Below are positions 19,767-33,100 of a stretch of 64,000 bases of DNA, piece after piece (the first letter of the stretch is position 1; every line of letters starts with the position of its first letter). Below the pieces are notes generated by a model that saw only the letters and a list, made by a program, of their open reading frames with translations, was not told the origin of the DNA and searched no databases. The position numbers were made by a program, and so were the translations under genes. Source of the DNA: Hydractinia symbiolongicarpus (lineage: Eukaryota > Cnidaria > Hydrozoa > Anthoathecata > Hydractiniidae); contig NC_079883.1 of NCBI RefSeq assembly GCF_029227915.1, forward strand, positions 21,390,001-21,454,000, given 5' to 3'.

Positions 19767-22700
19767 ATGAAAATACTGATCAACAACACGCAGACGTGAC
19801 TGACCGAGTTCAGTCGCCTTTTGTAAAATGCAATTTTGCGACAAAGAAATTGATGTCATCTCAGAAGTGCAGTATCATGTGATAAGGAGAGTATTTGTTC
19901 ATTCTTCAAAGTCTCCACCGTTTTTTGAAAGTAAGTTACGACACAGAAGTGATGTTATCAGGTTGTTTACAGAGTGAGTGCGATTGCTATCAAGTTGAGT
20001 TACAAGTCGTTAAAATAGGCGTCTAATTCCCATTGTATCAGAATAACTTCTAATACTTCCGTGTAATCACCAACCTGATGTGTTTCACTGCGTTTCTGCA
20101 TCGATATTTGTGTAATCACCAGCCTTGTTTAAAGCATTTTGAATATTCACGTATTTAAAACGTTTGCATGATTCGGACACTTCTAGAGATGCCGAAAGAA
20201 AAACACCAAATAGAGGCGCAGACAAGTTTTAGATATTCCACATTCTTTTTTAATGAATAACCACGCCTTCTTTCAAACATATTATTAATTACACCGTTTT
20301 CATTTAAAAAATAACGGTTTCTAGCCCCTCCAATTCTGACATACTCCGGCCTACTTGAGTCTCAATTAACTCTTACAGGGTTTTTAGAAATGTCTAGCTG
20401 CATTTCCTCTTTCATCTTATTTAAAGGGACAAAGAGATGAAACCATTCACACGTAATTTAGCTGCCACCATAAAATCCTGAAAAATACACGAAGCTGTAT
20501 TAAAATCTAGTGAATCCCAAAAATCAGCTTAAGCATGACCCTTTAGAGAAGCCTTCTAAAAAAGAGCAACCTCGCCCCTAGAGTTTTTTGTCTCTTTTTA
20601 GCCCTTAAGGTCAACATGTGCTGAAAACGATTTAAGTGTTCTATTAAATGCTTATTTTCTACGGTTGATTCTGTTATTGTTTCTATTTCTGTAATATATT
20701 TGATTATAATGTCATTTTTAAAATTCATAAACAGCTAGTCTATCAAGTCAAAAAAAGGATGGCCCATCGATCAAGAAAAAATGCTCTGATTGGAGACATT
20801 TTAAGTAGTTAAGTGGCAACCATTTCCTCTGTATGTCGATCAGATAAATACCAATCTTAAATTTGTGGTTCAATCCAATTGCTATTTTTTTTCATTGACA
20901 TAACTGGACGTTTAAAAATTACCATCCCTAATTTTTCATGTCTCTTTGTGCGATTAAGTTAACCATCTTGTTTTCAACCAACATAACTGTGTGACATCTC
21001 TTCTGCAACATTATAATTTAATTGAACATTTTTATGTCATGCTATTTGACAAATTAGATTAAGTGTATTTTAGCTTGACAGATCTTGTCGCCTAAGAATC
21101 CTGTTTACAATAAGCTATACTTCAAAACCTTGTATTGCCAGGGATTTGGTTCCTTTTTTGGCATTTTAAGTTTACTAATCTTTTATAAAAAACTTTAACC
21201 ACGCCAGAGTGGCGTGATGTCATTAATCTCAGCCGTGCATGACAAAAACTACAGAAATTAGCAAATGTTCGAAGTTGGTTAAAACAAAGTTCATTCTCGT
21301 CCTCAGCTCGTTGAGATAAACAAGTGATGGATAGCTACAAGTCATTTCTATATAATTAACCATTGTTTAATTTTTTTTTATATTTTGACAGATTGGTTTT
21401 AAAGACAACGTTTGTCCTTTCTAGTATACCAAGGATTAGAACTTACAAATTTTGAAATAAATACTCTGGAGTGACAACAGAACGGAGGGAAGGCACAACA
21501 GCATGATTTTTTTCTAAGAAAACTTTTAGAAAAAGTTTAGAATTTGAATAACGTTTTAGCCAACCTGAAAGCCTTTAATTCCAAATATTTTTAAGAGACC
21601 CCTGAAGTCAGTATTTAAAAAAAAAAAACAATTCTTCGTACTTGTCAAATTTTAATTCTTTTTTCAAGAAACTTACTGTATATAAAGGTTACAAAATCTT
21701 GACATAAAAAAAAGTTACCAAAAACCCATATTATATTTTCTTCAAGTTTATGAAAACCATAAACAAGAGTCAAAGTATGGTTTTTACGTAAAACTTTGAA
21801 ACATTTTAAACTTAAACAATGAAGATAAAAAATATCTGGCATCGTATAATTTAAAATCTTCCAAACCCATCACAAAATTCTTTTTGCAATCTATCATGTT
21901 TAGGAGAATGCTAGCATATACACTGCTTAAAACTGAAAGAGCAGGAAAAGAAACGCTTTAAGAGACTATAAAATCCACCAGGCTATACACACGGACTCAT
22001 TCAACTAATGGATTTGCCTGCTCATTGAAAAAAATGGTGACAAAACACGAATATATATTCATGATGTCGACAATATGAGCACAAAATGACATAATTTTAG
22101 GTTTCTTAATGATCTGCTAATTCTTAACTTTGAGCGAGTAATACATGCTGTATTTCCTAACACACATGCGCATGCACGTGGTATTTTCTTCTTGTAACGA
22201 TCTAAAAAAAGATTAAAAAAACACAGTCAAGATGCCGAAAAAACCTGAAATTATTCTATAAATGCTTATATTAAAGAGCTATTACATAAACGAGGTGTTA
22301 CCTTGGAACCGTTAGATCTACATCTAAGCAGTATGGAATTAAAAACGCGTTCAATAGGTGGTAATAAATCATGGACGTAGATGATTAAAAGTGATATTAT
22401 CTCTATATCACGAGCAGTTAGGAGCTAAATGGCACAGCATTAATGTCGATTACTGTCAATACAAGCACATATAGTATATATATATCATATTTGATTGACA
22501 TGGTTGTTATACACTTCCCTTTATCAACTTTAAGATGAGCATTCTCGTAATTTCCTGGCACCTACAGTGGAGGAAATCTTCTAGTAAAGATGTTTTATTT
22601 TATCCACTCGAAATCAAGAATTTAGATTGCTTTTGTCATGCAATTGAACCCTGTTTATCCCTATGCTTTTTCGGTAAAAAAGTTACTAGCTACTTAAGAT

Positions 22701-25446
22701 ATAAATATTTTGTTGTTTTCTCATTCTGTTTTTCTACTGACTCATCAAAAATATTATTAGCACATTACCACAAAACTATTTTCTTTTCTCTCTTTCAGCG
22801 ATTGCTAAATTCTGTTAAATACCACAATTTTTTATCATATTTGACAATTTATAATATAAATGATCCAGTTGTAGATTTTGCTGTTTGACAATTTACATAA
22901 AATGACATAGATCAAATAATGACTAACTCGCTTACATGATGTTTTAATATGATGAACTGCGTATGACTTGCTCCCTACTGTTTCTCTATCTCTCGCGTCA
23001 TCAGGGAAATCCATATATGTTCCATCTCAGTAGTTTTTATCCTTATATGTTTTCACTTCATATTTATTATATATCATTTTTACTTAATCTATTTTATTTA
23101 TTTTTTACTAACTAAATTTTTACTATTTTTATCTGTGTTTATCCTGATCTTATCCTGTATGGAAATATTCAGAAAATAAAATAAAAAAATAAAGTGCCAA
23201 CCACGGAAATTAAAATAGGCATTTTTCACACAGAGCCAGCGAAACCATGGAGAGTGGTAATGGATGTGGGAAATTATGGAACAACAATAACAACAACTAA
23301 TCTGGTACTTTTTAATTCCCACGGTGACCCTTCACTTCAAATATCGATTTTCTGGCCCTGAAACTTCAACAAACAACGAGTTCTGTGTGTAGCCATCTTT
23401 TTTTTCAACTTCGTTTTTAGATCCTTTTCATAAGAGAAAGAGACCTACTTGAAATAAGTTGGAATGTGATAAGGAGACCCTAAATTTTTTAACTGCCTAT
23501 TTCTAGACAAGGTGCCAGATTTATATTGGTGACAGATTCATAGTGTGACGTCATAATAATAAGAAATCGTGCATTTTTCTTCGTACAGAGAGTTTTCTTT
23601 ATAACTTGTTAAATATGTTCAATTAACTCGTGGTTTGTTGTTATAATTTGTGCGAAAAAAAAATATTTTTTAAAATTACTTTCGAATTTGTTTAACTAAT
23701 AATAATGATAACTAACGTAGATATATTGAATTTTAGTTTGTTCGAAAGAACTAGCTCCAATACAATCATATACAACGTAGTTTCCTTATCTACTCCAAAA
23801 CGTTTTTCACTGTGGGGGCATGTATTCCTGACTTACTTTTTTTGGGTCAACTTTTGTAATGTGAATAGTTGAAATTTGTTAGGAAATTTGTAAATTAAAA
23901 ATAGCCGTACTTATACTGACCGGCCCACCTTCGTCCCTAGGGTTTTTTGCCTTTTTGTTATAAGGGAACACGGCGAAAAATATTTTTTACAATTTTAGCC
24001 GTATGAAAAACACCTATTTTCCTTTATTTTTACGCATCATTGCTCAATGCCCGAAAGATAGGGCGTTGAAAGGAACAACAAGTATATAGTTTTGTCCACA
24101 AGTTTATGAGAAAACGAGCTGCGTTTTCTTTTGGTGATTTGAAATGACATTTTAAGCACACTACGCAAAAAGGGCTTGGGTACTAGCAATACAAAGAAGC
24201 TTAGGGCCCTTGATTAATTTACGATCTGGTCTTTTAAAGAGGTCTTTTCCGATACATAATTTCTTTTAGGAGATAAACTGCGGATTAATAGAATATCACA
24301 TTTAGTATAGACAGTTTTCTTTAAAACTTTTCTTAATCGTATCTTTGTATTGGTAGTCTAGTGTAAATGACCACAGACTTTCTAAACAGATAAGATTAAA
24401 ACGATTAAAAAGAAAGTAGATTAGGAATATCAGATCTTGCCTACAAAACAGGTGCAGCAGCAGATGACGTCATTCGTAAACAAGATCATTCAGTGAGGGC
24501 GGCAAAAATGGTACCCTGAGCTTCATTATCCAATATCGCGTATATTACAAAATCACTTTGTGATTTTCTTTCCGCAGTACTTTCTTTAATCATAAAAAAA
24601 TTTAATTTTTAAAAATTAAGAAAATTGTAAGGATGAACATATGAAATTGGTTTCGAATTTCTTAAATTGATTTTTTTCTAGTTTCATCTTGCATTTCAAG
24701 CGCATTTCGTGATGAAGCCTCTAATGATTTTGGCGCGAAACCACCTCAAAAATAAACACGATAAACAAAAGGCGTTGACTTTATCAAAATAATTTCAATA
24801 GTTTACAGTATTTTAACTTTTAATTAGAAAACTTTTTTTTCCTTGTCACGTAAAAACACATCGTAAATATTTGATTTCTCGCTTATATCTCAAAAAAATT
24901 TTTTCTTCATGGCTAGCTCTCCTTGGTGAAAAAAAGATGTTTTTTTTTAACAAGTCTCTTTGAAAACGCCGTGTTAAATTTTCACGTCAAAACTGCAAAC
25001 TCGGCGAAGTTCTGACAAATTGCAACTTAAAGCCCGCTTCACACTTGCAGACAACAAGTTTTGTAATCATCAAATCAAAATGGACGTCATTTGAAAGAAG
25101 AGAAGAAAATTCTTTTTTAATTTGTTGACACTTGTGTTTTAATATTTTTCAATTAACATCATCATAATATCTACAACCCATATACACATATACAATTAGC
25201 GGCTCTTGTATAACTCAGAAGAAGAAAAGAAAGTGTTAAGTGCATTGTTCACCTTCGTTGACGGCATGTCTTAGTTGTTGCACCGAATGTATTTACAATC
25301 AAAGAAGGCGACAACGCGCATTATCACCTTAACGTTAAAATATCGTTATCCATTTGAGGATACAGGCATGGCTTCTAATTAAGAATATACACGCTAAAAA
25401 TTCATATAAAAATTCCTATGATAATAAATTATTATTTCTGTTGTTT

Positions 25447-27181
25447 CTAATAATGAAAAACGCTATGCGGTGGAGGGACGTAACCATGTCCGGGTCTGCT
25501 GTATGGCGAATATCGTACAGGACTGGAAGCTGGTCCGTATGAATACCCTGGTAAGGTGGGTCGAGGACTGGCTTTGCGTTGTCCACATGGGCAGCCATGT
25601 ACAGTGCAGGGGTTTGTTGAAGGCGGTGGTTGGATGTTGGAGGGCATGCTTTGTGGTGTGGTTGCATGCCCATCACACTTTGCTTTGTGCTGTTGTAAGT
25701 TCGTATGAGTTCGCAAATGTTGGAACAACTCTTCTGAAGTTGTAAATCCGTTTCCACAATGCTTACCATCGGAAACCCAGTTGCAAACAAAAGGTTTCGG
25801 ATTTGACGATGCTTTTGCGTACGAGTCAAACGTCGAGTTTGTTGTTGGTAGGTGTGGTAGTGGTGGAGGAGGGAAAGATTTATGCGGGCCTCCTCCATGG
25901 GTACACTGATGTATTAAAGCGGGATGAAGGAAATTTTGAATATTAGTATGCGATGGAGGAACTTTAGAACAGTTTGTACAGGTCGGATCACGACAAGTTA
26001 TCATTGGTTGCAACTGCGGCTTATAATGCGACGCGTATAATGAAGGTAGGGCAGCTGGATAGTTACATTTAGGTTCCGTTCTCGTTTGGGTACATGAGAA
26101 ACACGTACACTGCGTCCCCTGCGACTGTCGATTTATGGCAGGCATGTCTGAGTGAGGTCCCATTTTTTTACACTGTACGCACTCACTGTGATTGTGATGC
26201 GGCGAAAGCATGGATGTTTTGTGTGGTAAGTGCGGTAACGGTGGAGAAGCGGAATGGCATGGTAACGGGTAGTAGTCCTTACTGTCTCTGTGAGGATAAA
26301 AACGAGCTCTTTCAGATTCGCTCATTGAGACAGTCGTGTTAAGTTTACTGTGGACTGTGCTACTCATAGATAACTGCTTCGATAATATCGGACTAGCATT
26401 CGACCTTAGTGCCGGAGGAGAACTTCGTCTGTTTGCTGGTTTTGTGTCCATTTTATAAGGTTTAAACGACGATTTGTGCTCTTCTTCACCGCTGCTTAAC
26501 GAGTTAAAAATAGCAGATGTAGCTTTGATGTCTTTTTTTTCGTTATCAGGTTTCCCAATGCTACTACAAGTCGCTGCCAACAATGCCAGTGGCGATGCTT
26601 TCGTTTCTGAACTCTAAAAAAGAAAGAAAAATTCATTCATACTGATATCACATCATAGATCGTGCCACGAAAAGAAAAAGCTTACACTGGTTTTTAAACT
26701 TTGCGTTTGTTGTCAAAATGAAATCGCAAACTGGGACTGAAATATTAATTTCATCTACATGAACTAGGAATATGAATGATTGATAGGTGTCAACAGAAAG
26801 TATAAACCTTGTAAATATTTTGAGTTATTATTATCCCAAATAAATTGAATGGAAAAAAATAATGATTAACAGAGTATAAAAGCAAGTTTTTTTCCTATCT
26901 CCTTTATGCTTCCATCTTTAAACTTTTTTTAACTGCGTCGAAGCTAAACTCGAAATGTTTTGTTTTTCATGTTTTTTTTCCAAAGAAGTACACATAAAGA
27001 AAAAACACCAAAAAGAACAAGAAGAAGTATATCTTACCGTCAAATGAGGCTGTAAGTAAGCCATATGAATAGGTAGACGCTGTTGAGCAATCATTTCGTG
27101 ACAATTCTTTATCTTAAGTTTATCTTCTGCTTGTGTGTAAAAATCTGAGGTCACCAATGGTCTTTCTTCTCCAATAGTCAT
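25447..27181 (-). CDS. NET-family zinc-finger transcriptional regulator (Zfp703/Zfp503, Noc/Elbow type)
   Basis: Two exons on the minus strand: 27038-27181 (48 codons) and 25447-26613 (388 residues plus stop), joined in phase 0 across a GT-AG intron, giving 436 residues. Family marks in order: SPLALLAATCSSIGKP at the start of exon 2; FKPY (SSFKPYKMD), the Groucho-binding type motif of NET proteins; a buttonhead-like box CRDPTCTNC; and one atypical C2H2 finger, FVCNWVSDGKHCGNGFTTSEELF...HLRTH, with eight residues between the cysteines, as in Noc, Elbow and Zfp503/703. The end has the YSPYSRPGHG-type tail of the family. Such proteins repress transcription in the nucleus with Groucho-type partners during patterning. 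The Met at 27181 is the first in frame. Large gene-free flanks suit a developmental regulator. Duplicates in vertebrates prevent a one-to-one symbol. Confidence 0.92.
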
Positions 27182-30100
27182 CGCGAAACTGAACTTACTC
27201 GCTCTGTTCAGCGCGAATTAATTTCGATCTATGATCAAAGATTCCGACGCAGACTAAGATATACAATGCCATGCGCCACAACTCATAAGCTGTCAATCAC
27301 TCAAACCTTATAGAAAACCGATAACCAATCAAAACATTCATTGAATAAAATTCTTCAATTGGATTGGTTCTTATTAAAACAATAGTCTGTCAATAATAAT
27401 GATTAGAGTAGGATTGTGATAATTTACACCCTGAAGAGCGATAGAGAAGGCGGGATATAATTAACTTACAAGTCGCCAAATGTTTAGTCCTCAGACAGAA
27501 CATCAATAATAAAATGACAGTTAATGTCAATCAAAGTACGTCATTACAACATTGGATGAAATGTTGCCGAAATAAGTTCTGACCACAAAAGACAGAACCA
27601 AACAGGCTAATCAACGAACAAATAAAAATATATATGTACTAGAAATTTTTTTTTTATTTGTAAAAAACTCACGTGTGATTTTTATCTTTTTATTTTGTTT
27701 TAAATAAATAAAGATATAGAAAAAAGTATTAAAAAACCTTTCATGTCTCTTTTTACTTGATACGCACGAAAACTTCTGTTTATATTCATTTTAAACATAA
27801 AACACATTTTATATGTGATATAAAAAATATTTGCGGCAGCTATTCAATTCGGTTTTCTTTCATGCGTTTTTTTGTTTTACTTTTAAAGTGTGAGTGAGTA
27901 AGTTCTATTACAAGTTGCAGTTGTCAATCACTTTAGATCGGTTATTCAAAAATGAAAAACTCTTGATAAACATGTTGTGTTATTCCCACAGACATCATCA
28001 ATTAAGCATGTCATTTTAACAAGAATTTATATTAAACAGTTGAGGTGTGCGTTCTCAAGAAGTTGAGAGGCGAAACAACAGAGTGTGTAGACACTTTAAA
28101 TTACTGCATTAGTTTTTATGTTAGCGCTTGAAAAACATGCCATGACATCAAAAGAAAACGCTCTTAATCACGTGATTAATCTCATTTTGAGGAGTTTTTA
28201 CCACAGTGATACGTCTTTCTTAGGTAATATAATACAGGTTAAAAAGGACCTAGTAACTAATTTGCAAGTCCACTTGAAAATGCATGTAAAGTGGGAGAGG
28301 TGCTTGAGTGTTTCCTTACTGTTTGTCATGTCACATCAAATAACTGGCTCCTGTGGTATTTTACTTCGGATTTCACCTCTTGGTTCATATGTCTTTTGGT
28401 TTTAAATAGCCTGTTTTAACCGCTTATCTTCCGGATGCTTTGGTGTCAATGTTGCTCAAAAAAGAAAAAGAAACAGTTTGGTAATAGTGACGGATAACAC
28501 ATCAAGAATTAGAAATTTTTTTAAGAAAATTAAAAAACGTATAAAAGGAGAAAGAAACTATCGCGCATGCGCTATATATATTTCACCAATCAGATAAGGT
28601 GGGCTTATATGGCTTTTTAATTAAAAAACGAATACCAGGTTTTGTTTGTTTCGGCGTTTAATTGCTTCTACCTTGTCATGTACATCGCGTGGAAGATGAC
28701 ATATCGCTTTCCGTTGCTGTGGTTGTATATTTCCCCCCTCAATTGACGTTCAGGTGTCTCCATCAATCATTTTGGAAAATGTCTTGGAATGTCAATACTG
28801 ATATTTACGATTTCAAATGAGGAAATCCTTTTTCTTGGCGGTAAATCTTCATATATACTGGTTTGTTAAAATATAAAATCTTTTTCAGTAAACCGCGAAG
28901 CAAAGGATGCAAATCTGAAAATGTTTAGTTATGAAATTATGTACTGCATTGGTACTGTAGGACGGAGGTTAAGGACTTGAGATAATCGATCTGTAGCCAA
29001 AGAAAGGTAGTCAGGAGTCTTGACGCTTATCTTTTCGATATCGATATTTGAAATGCAATGCGTTTATATCTTTTTCTTTAAAAGTATTAATTAAAGTGTC
29101 AAAGTAAAAATGTGAGTTAAATAGAGAAAGTGAAAGATTTTGTTTGCTGATCGACAATCTAAATGAAATTTTATCATGCGTTGGATTTTATGTAATCTCG
29201 TATTTTTTATACCTTAAACAAAACGTAGGCGTGCTGGTTGATCAAAAATAGCGAAAAGACGTTTTTGAACTTTGTTCGACTTTTTATTCCAAAAATTTAT
29301 GAAAAGACAGGCCATAGCTAGTTGACAAGAACAAAGGATGTGCAAATAGATAACATTTTTTATTCTCAAAGAAATTGAGAAATGGATTATGCTAATGAAG
29401 AAGAACTTAAAAAGCGCGCCAAAAAGTTCGTTTGTGTTTCAGCACCGTAATCTGAACGCTATCACTTAAGGGATCTTTATATCGTATCAATCGGTACGTG
29501 TGAGCTACCATCTTCTTTGTCGTATAGCTTCTTTGATAGTGGAATTACTGATGAAATAGCATACAATGGCTTTTTTTACTTTATAGTAAGTTTGTTTTTA
29601 ATTTTTCATATTTCTTAATATAAAACTTTATTTATAAACCTTTAGCTGCGCCATTATAAGTTCACATCTAACGGGGAGGTTTGATGTAAACGGCTAAAAT
29701 ACATAGGCCGAAACACTTTCGCGTGTTGTTGTAAGAAATTAATGTTGAATACTATTATTTTTGGTTTAATTCTGAAATTATTTTCAAAATTTTAAAAACA
29801 AAATAAGAATAACTCAGGCTGATAACGGCTCAAAAAATAAGAGAAGCCTCAGGTCGTATTTTATCGGTCCTTATAAAAAAATAGTATATATCTTGAACAA
29901 TATGGTTAGATACATAACTTGCTTCTCATTTTTTTTAAATTATTGACTTAATATGTTCATCTATAATTGCTTGTGATGTTGGGAAGAAAGGTTGTGATGA
30001 AAGAAACATTGCAACGAAGATTAATTACTCTTGCTTGGCTCATCAAAACTAAAACGACAGACTTCTGAAAAAGCGATTACATTTTCCGTTCCTTCCTTTT

Positions 30101-33100
30101 GCACACGAAATTCGTCTCGTTGTCAGGACTTTTTAAATTTCATGAAGACATGTATGTGAGATGCCTTGGTAACAAGTTTGTATTGCATGCAAATAGCCAA
30201 TGACTAGTGATGGAAGAAATTTTATTTTTAGAATTGTTTAAATCATATTTGAAATGACATATTTTTAAATCATCTCGGATTGTTGATCTCCTCTATTTCT
30301 ATTTTGGGTTAGTAAACGCTAAGCAAATTAAAAAAATCTCTGTATTTATTTGCAATCTATGTAAGAGAAGCTATTGATAAACACACAAAACAGCGCGAAA
30401 GAAAAAAAGTGACAGCGCTCTGTTTCGATTTGTAGTTTTAATCTAAAAAAAAGACAGACGATAAGGCGTCATTGGTTTACACAATCTGTCGAGGGACAGA
30501 TCAGTTTGAAGTGTAAAATTGACAGCTCAATCGTTGTCTGTTTCATCCCTGTTTGTTTGATTGCTTTGAAACAGTCGACAGCTATTTCATGGTAAAGTCA
30601 AGTTTACTCTCCCCCGTAGAAATAAAAAACACAAGGAAAATGTCTTTCCATTCCCACGAACCTAACATCATTCACAGGGATTTTTTATGTCATTTACAAC
30701 AGCACAAAATACACATCAAGTGCCTTATTTCGACTAGAATTCACGAGGTGTTCTATAACACGCACACTGGTTTTAAAACACGGTGCCTAAATTAGTTCTG
30801 TAGCAACCTAAATATTACGGAGGTTTATTTAAGCTCCCCTGAAAATACGCGGATGTTTCATAACACGTTTCTCTAACGTTCGTGAAACAAACCAGTTTTG
30901 ATTAAATCCCCTTATTCAAACAACTTTGTCAATCGTCTGTGTTTTAAATCAATATTTGTTTTTTTATCAATATAACCCATTTATTTTAAGGTTGTTGTAA
31001 CATGTTAATACTCTACATCCCAGTTGCTTTCATTTATCTGACATGTACGCCGCGAGACATTTTTATGTCACATAAAACGCTAATAATAATTTACTGTGTT
31101 TTTTTTTTGAGTGATTTTAGTTACCATAATTTATTCGTGTTTACAAGGATTTAAATTTCCCTTCTACCGCCTTGGGCAAAATATCGCACGCGCGTATTTG
31201 CACTTGTCCGAAATCAAATAGTCAATATTGACAGTGGACAGAACTCTTAGTTTACCTGGTTAGATACACACCGTAAAGAGTGCTTAAGGCCACCTTTCCA
31301 AAATTTGAAAGACTTAATGTGGGTTTCCCCATTCGAGCTTTAAAGACTTTAAAGAAAGAAATTCTCGCTAAAAGTTTTTTTTCTAGAAATTACGGTATTC
31401 CTACTGGTATTTCTCATTATTTCCCTGTCAAATCTTTAATTTCTTCTAGATTTTTCGCACTTTAAAGCGTGATAAATTTAATCAAGTTTGTGCTCTAAAT
31501 TTCGCGTTTTTTTCTCTCTCGATACTTTCTTCCCGCTGCAGTTTCTGCTTGTGAGCGCATAGGACGCGATATGTTTTTTTAAACATTGTTTACATCGGAC
31601 CTGTTTACCTTCTTAGTTCGTCCGGATCTCCACAGTTTTTAACAATAGCCAAAAACTGTGATTCACCATATATTATCGTAAGTGAGTGAGAAAGTAACGA
31701 GAAACTTTGCGTATAGAATCCTATTATTACAGATACCTCTTTCTCTGTTCCGACTGTACTTACATTTAAGGGCTACAAAACGAGTTGTTGATTTTCGACT
31801 TTAGTGGCTCACAAGACAGTCAAACCTATGGCGGGAAAAATGTTCATGAAGCACAGAGGACAAAAGTAAAAATCTTGGATGTCATATTGGCACCCAAATA
31901 TTACTGAATACAAAGGAAAAAGTAGCTTACAAATATTTTATACTCAGAATCCATTCTACATTAGCACTTACTTACCTTTAAAATCAAGCTTGCTGGTAAA
32001 AAAAACTTTAGACTTTTATTAATGTAACAAGCTATTTTCTTCTAACTTTTACACGGAATCATACCAAATTATTGCAGATAAAGCGAATTGAAGCAACAAC
32101 AATGACTTTAGAATCTTTTTAGAGGTATTAATTACATTTTTAATGCTACTTAGTAAAACATTTTTAGCAAATACAGTCCCTATTGCTTCCTCATCAAAAC
32201 AAATTTTTTATTTTACTGTTATTTATTATATTTTGCAGACTGCAACTTATTTTACTGCCAAAAAGTAAAACTAAATAATGTATCGAGGATGAGAATGGAG
32301 AGTGAGATAAATGATGGAGATTTTACGAGTCGTTTCGTACCCCGGAGATACCTATAACATAATACTTAAACTTACTATAACTGTCACACAAGACAAAAGA
32401 CACCTTGCGGTCAGACAATGACCCCATATGAGTTAGCAATAGTTTAAGTGCGCCGATAAACGGATTTGAACTAATGAATAAACTGCACTGTATTTGCCAA
32501 ACACGAATTTTAAAATTTTCGTATGAAAATGACGACATCAGTCACGACAGCGATCGAAGAATTGCGGTTTAGTTCGCATGTTGTAAGCCCCTACTTCGAG
32601 ACGCATTTCGCCAACCCCTATCCGTTTCGAGCTTGGGCGAAGTTTAGGTCGTGATTGTCATAAAGTTGTTATCACATCACAAGTTTGAAAAATCATCTTC
32701 AAATAATTTTATATTGTGACCTCTTAACCGCGCATTCGAATGTATTTCTTAATTTAATTTTCAGATTTTTTCTGACGCTGTTCATGGCACATTTAGAAAC
32801 AGTGCTAGTGTGGCAATAAAAACACAAAATGAGCGGCTGGCAATAAGTTTTGATTAGCTTGACAGGATCAGTCACAATATCATAAAAACAGGCTTAAAAA
32901 TACGCTCACGGGTGAAGCAGACACAACTCTTAGTATTGTTGTGGATGTCTAACAAAGTTCTGATTGCATCAACGCGATCAGGAAACTGTTCGTAAAGAAC
33001 CTTTGTTAGAGCATGGTGAAAATAGAATATCTATGCATGTTATATCTTGTTATCATTTTTTTATTGTTCGCTATCATCTTAAGTAATAGCGGTTGCCATG

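Larger units (their letters stand above)
17000..25446. other. Gene-poor AT-rich region, about 8.4 kb
   Basis: No ORF with family resemblance and no RNA gene recognised. Contents seen: repeated AAACGCCC-type words (17620-18030), a 35-bp-arm foldback (17831-17921), a G-rich four-run tract (19738-19766), small hairpins (21200-21216; 24548-24566) and CRE-like TGACGTCA sites near 23548 and 24467. Part of it could be 3' regulatory DNA of the zinc-finger gene that ends at 25447. Confidence 0.5.

Noticed and set aside
22535-22888. 117-codon ORF in the gene-poor region
   Set aside because: Phe/Ser/Tyr-rich composition expected of AT-rich non-coding DNA, with no motif.
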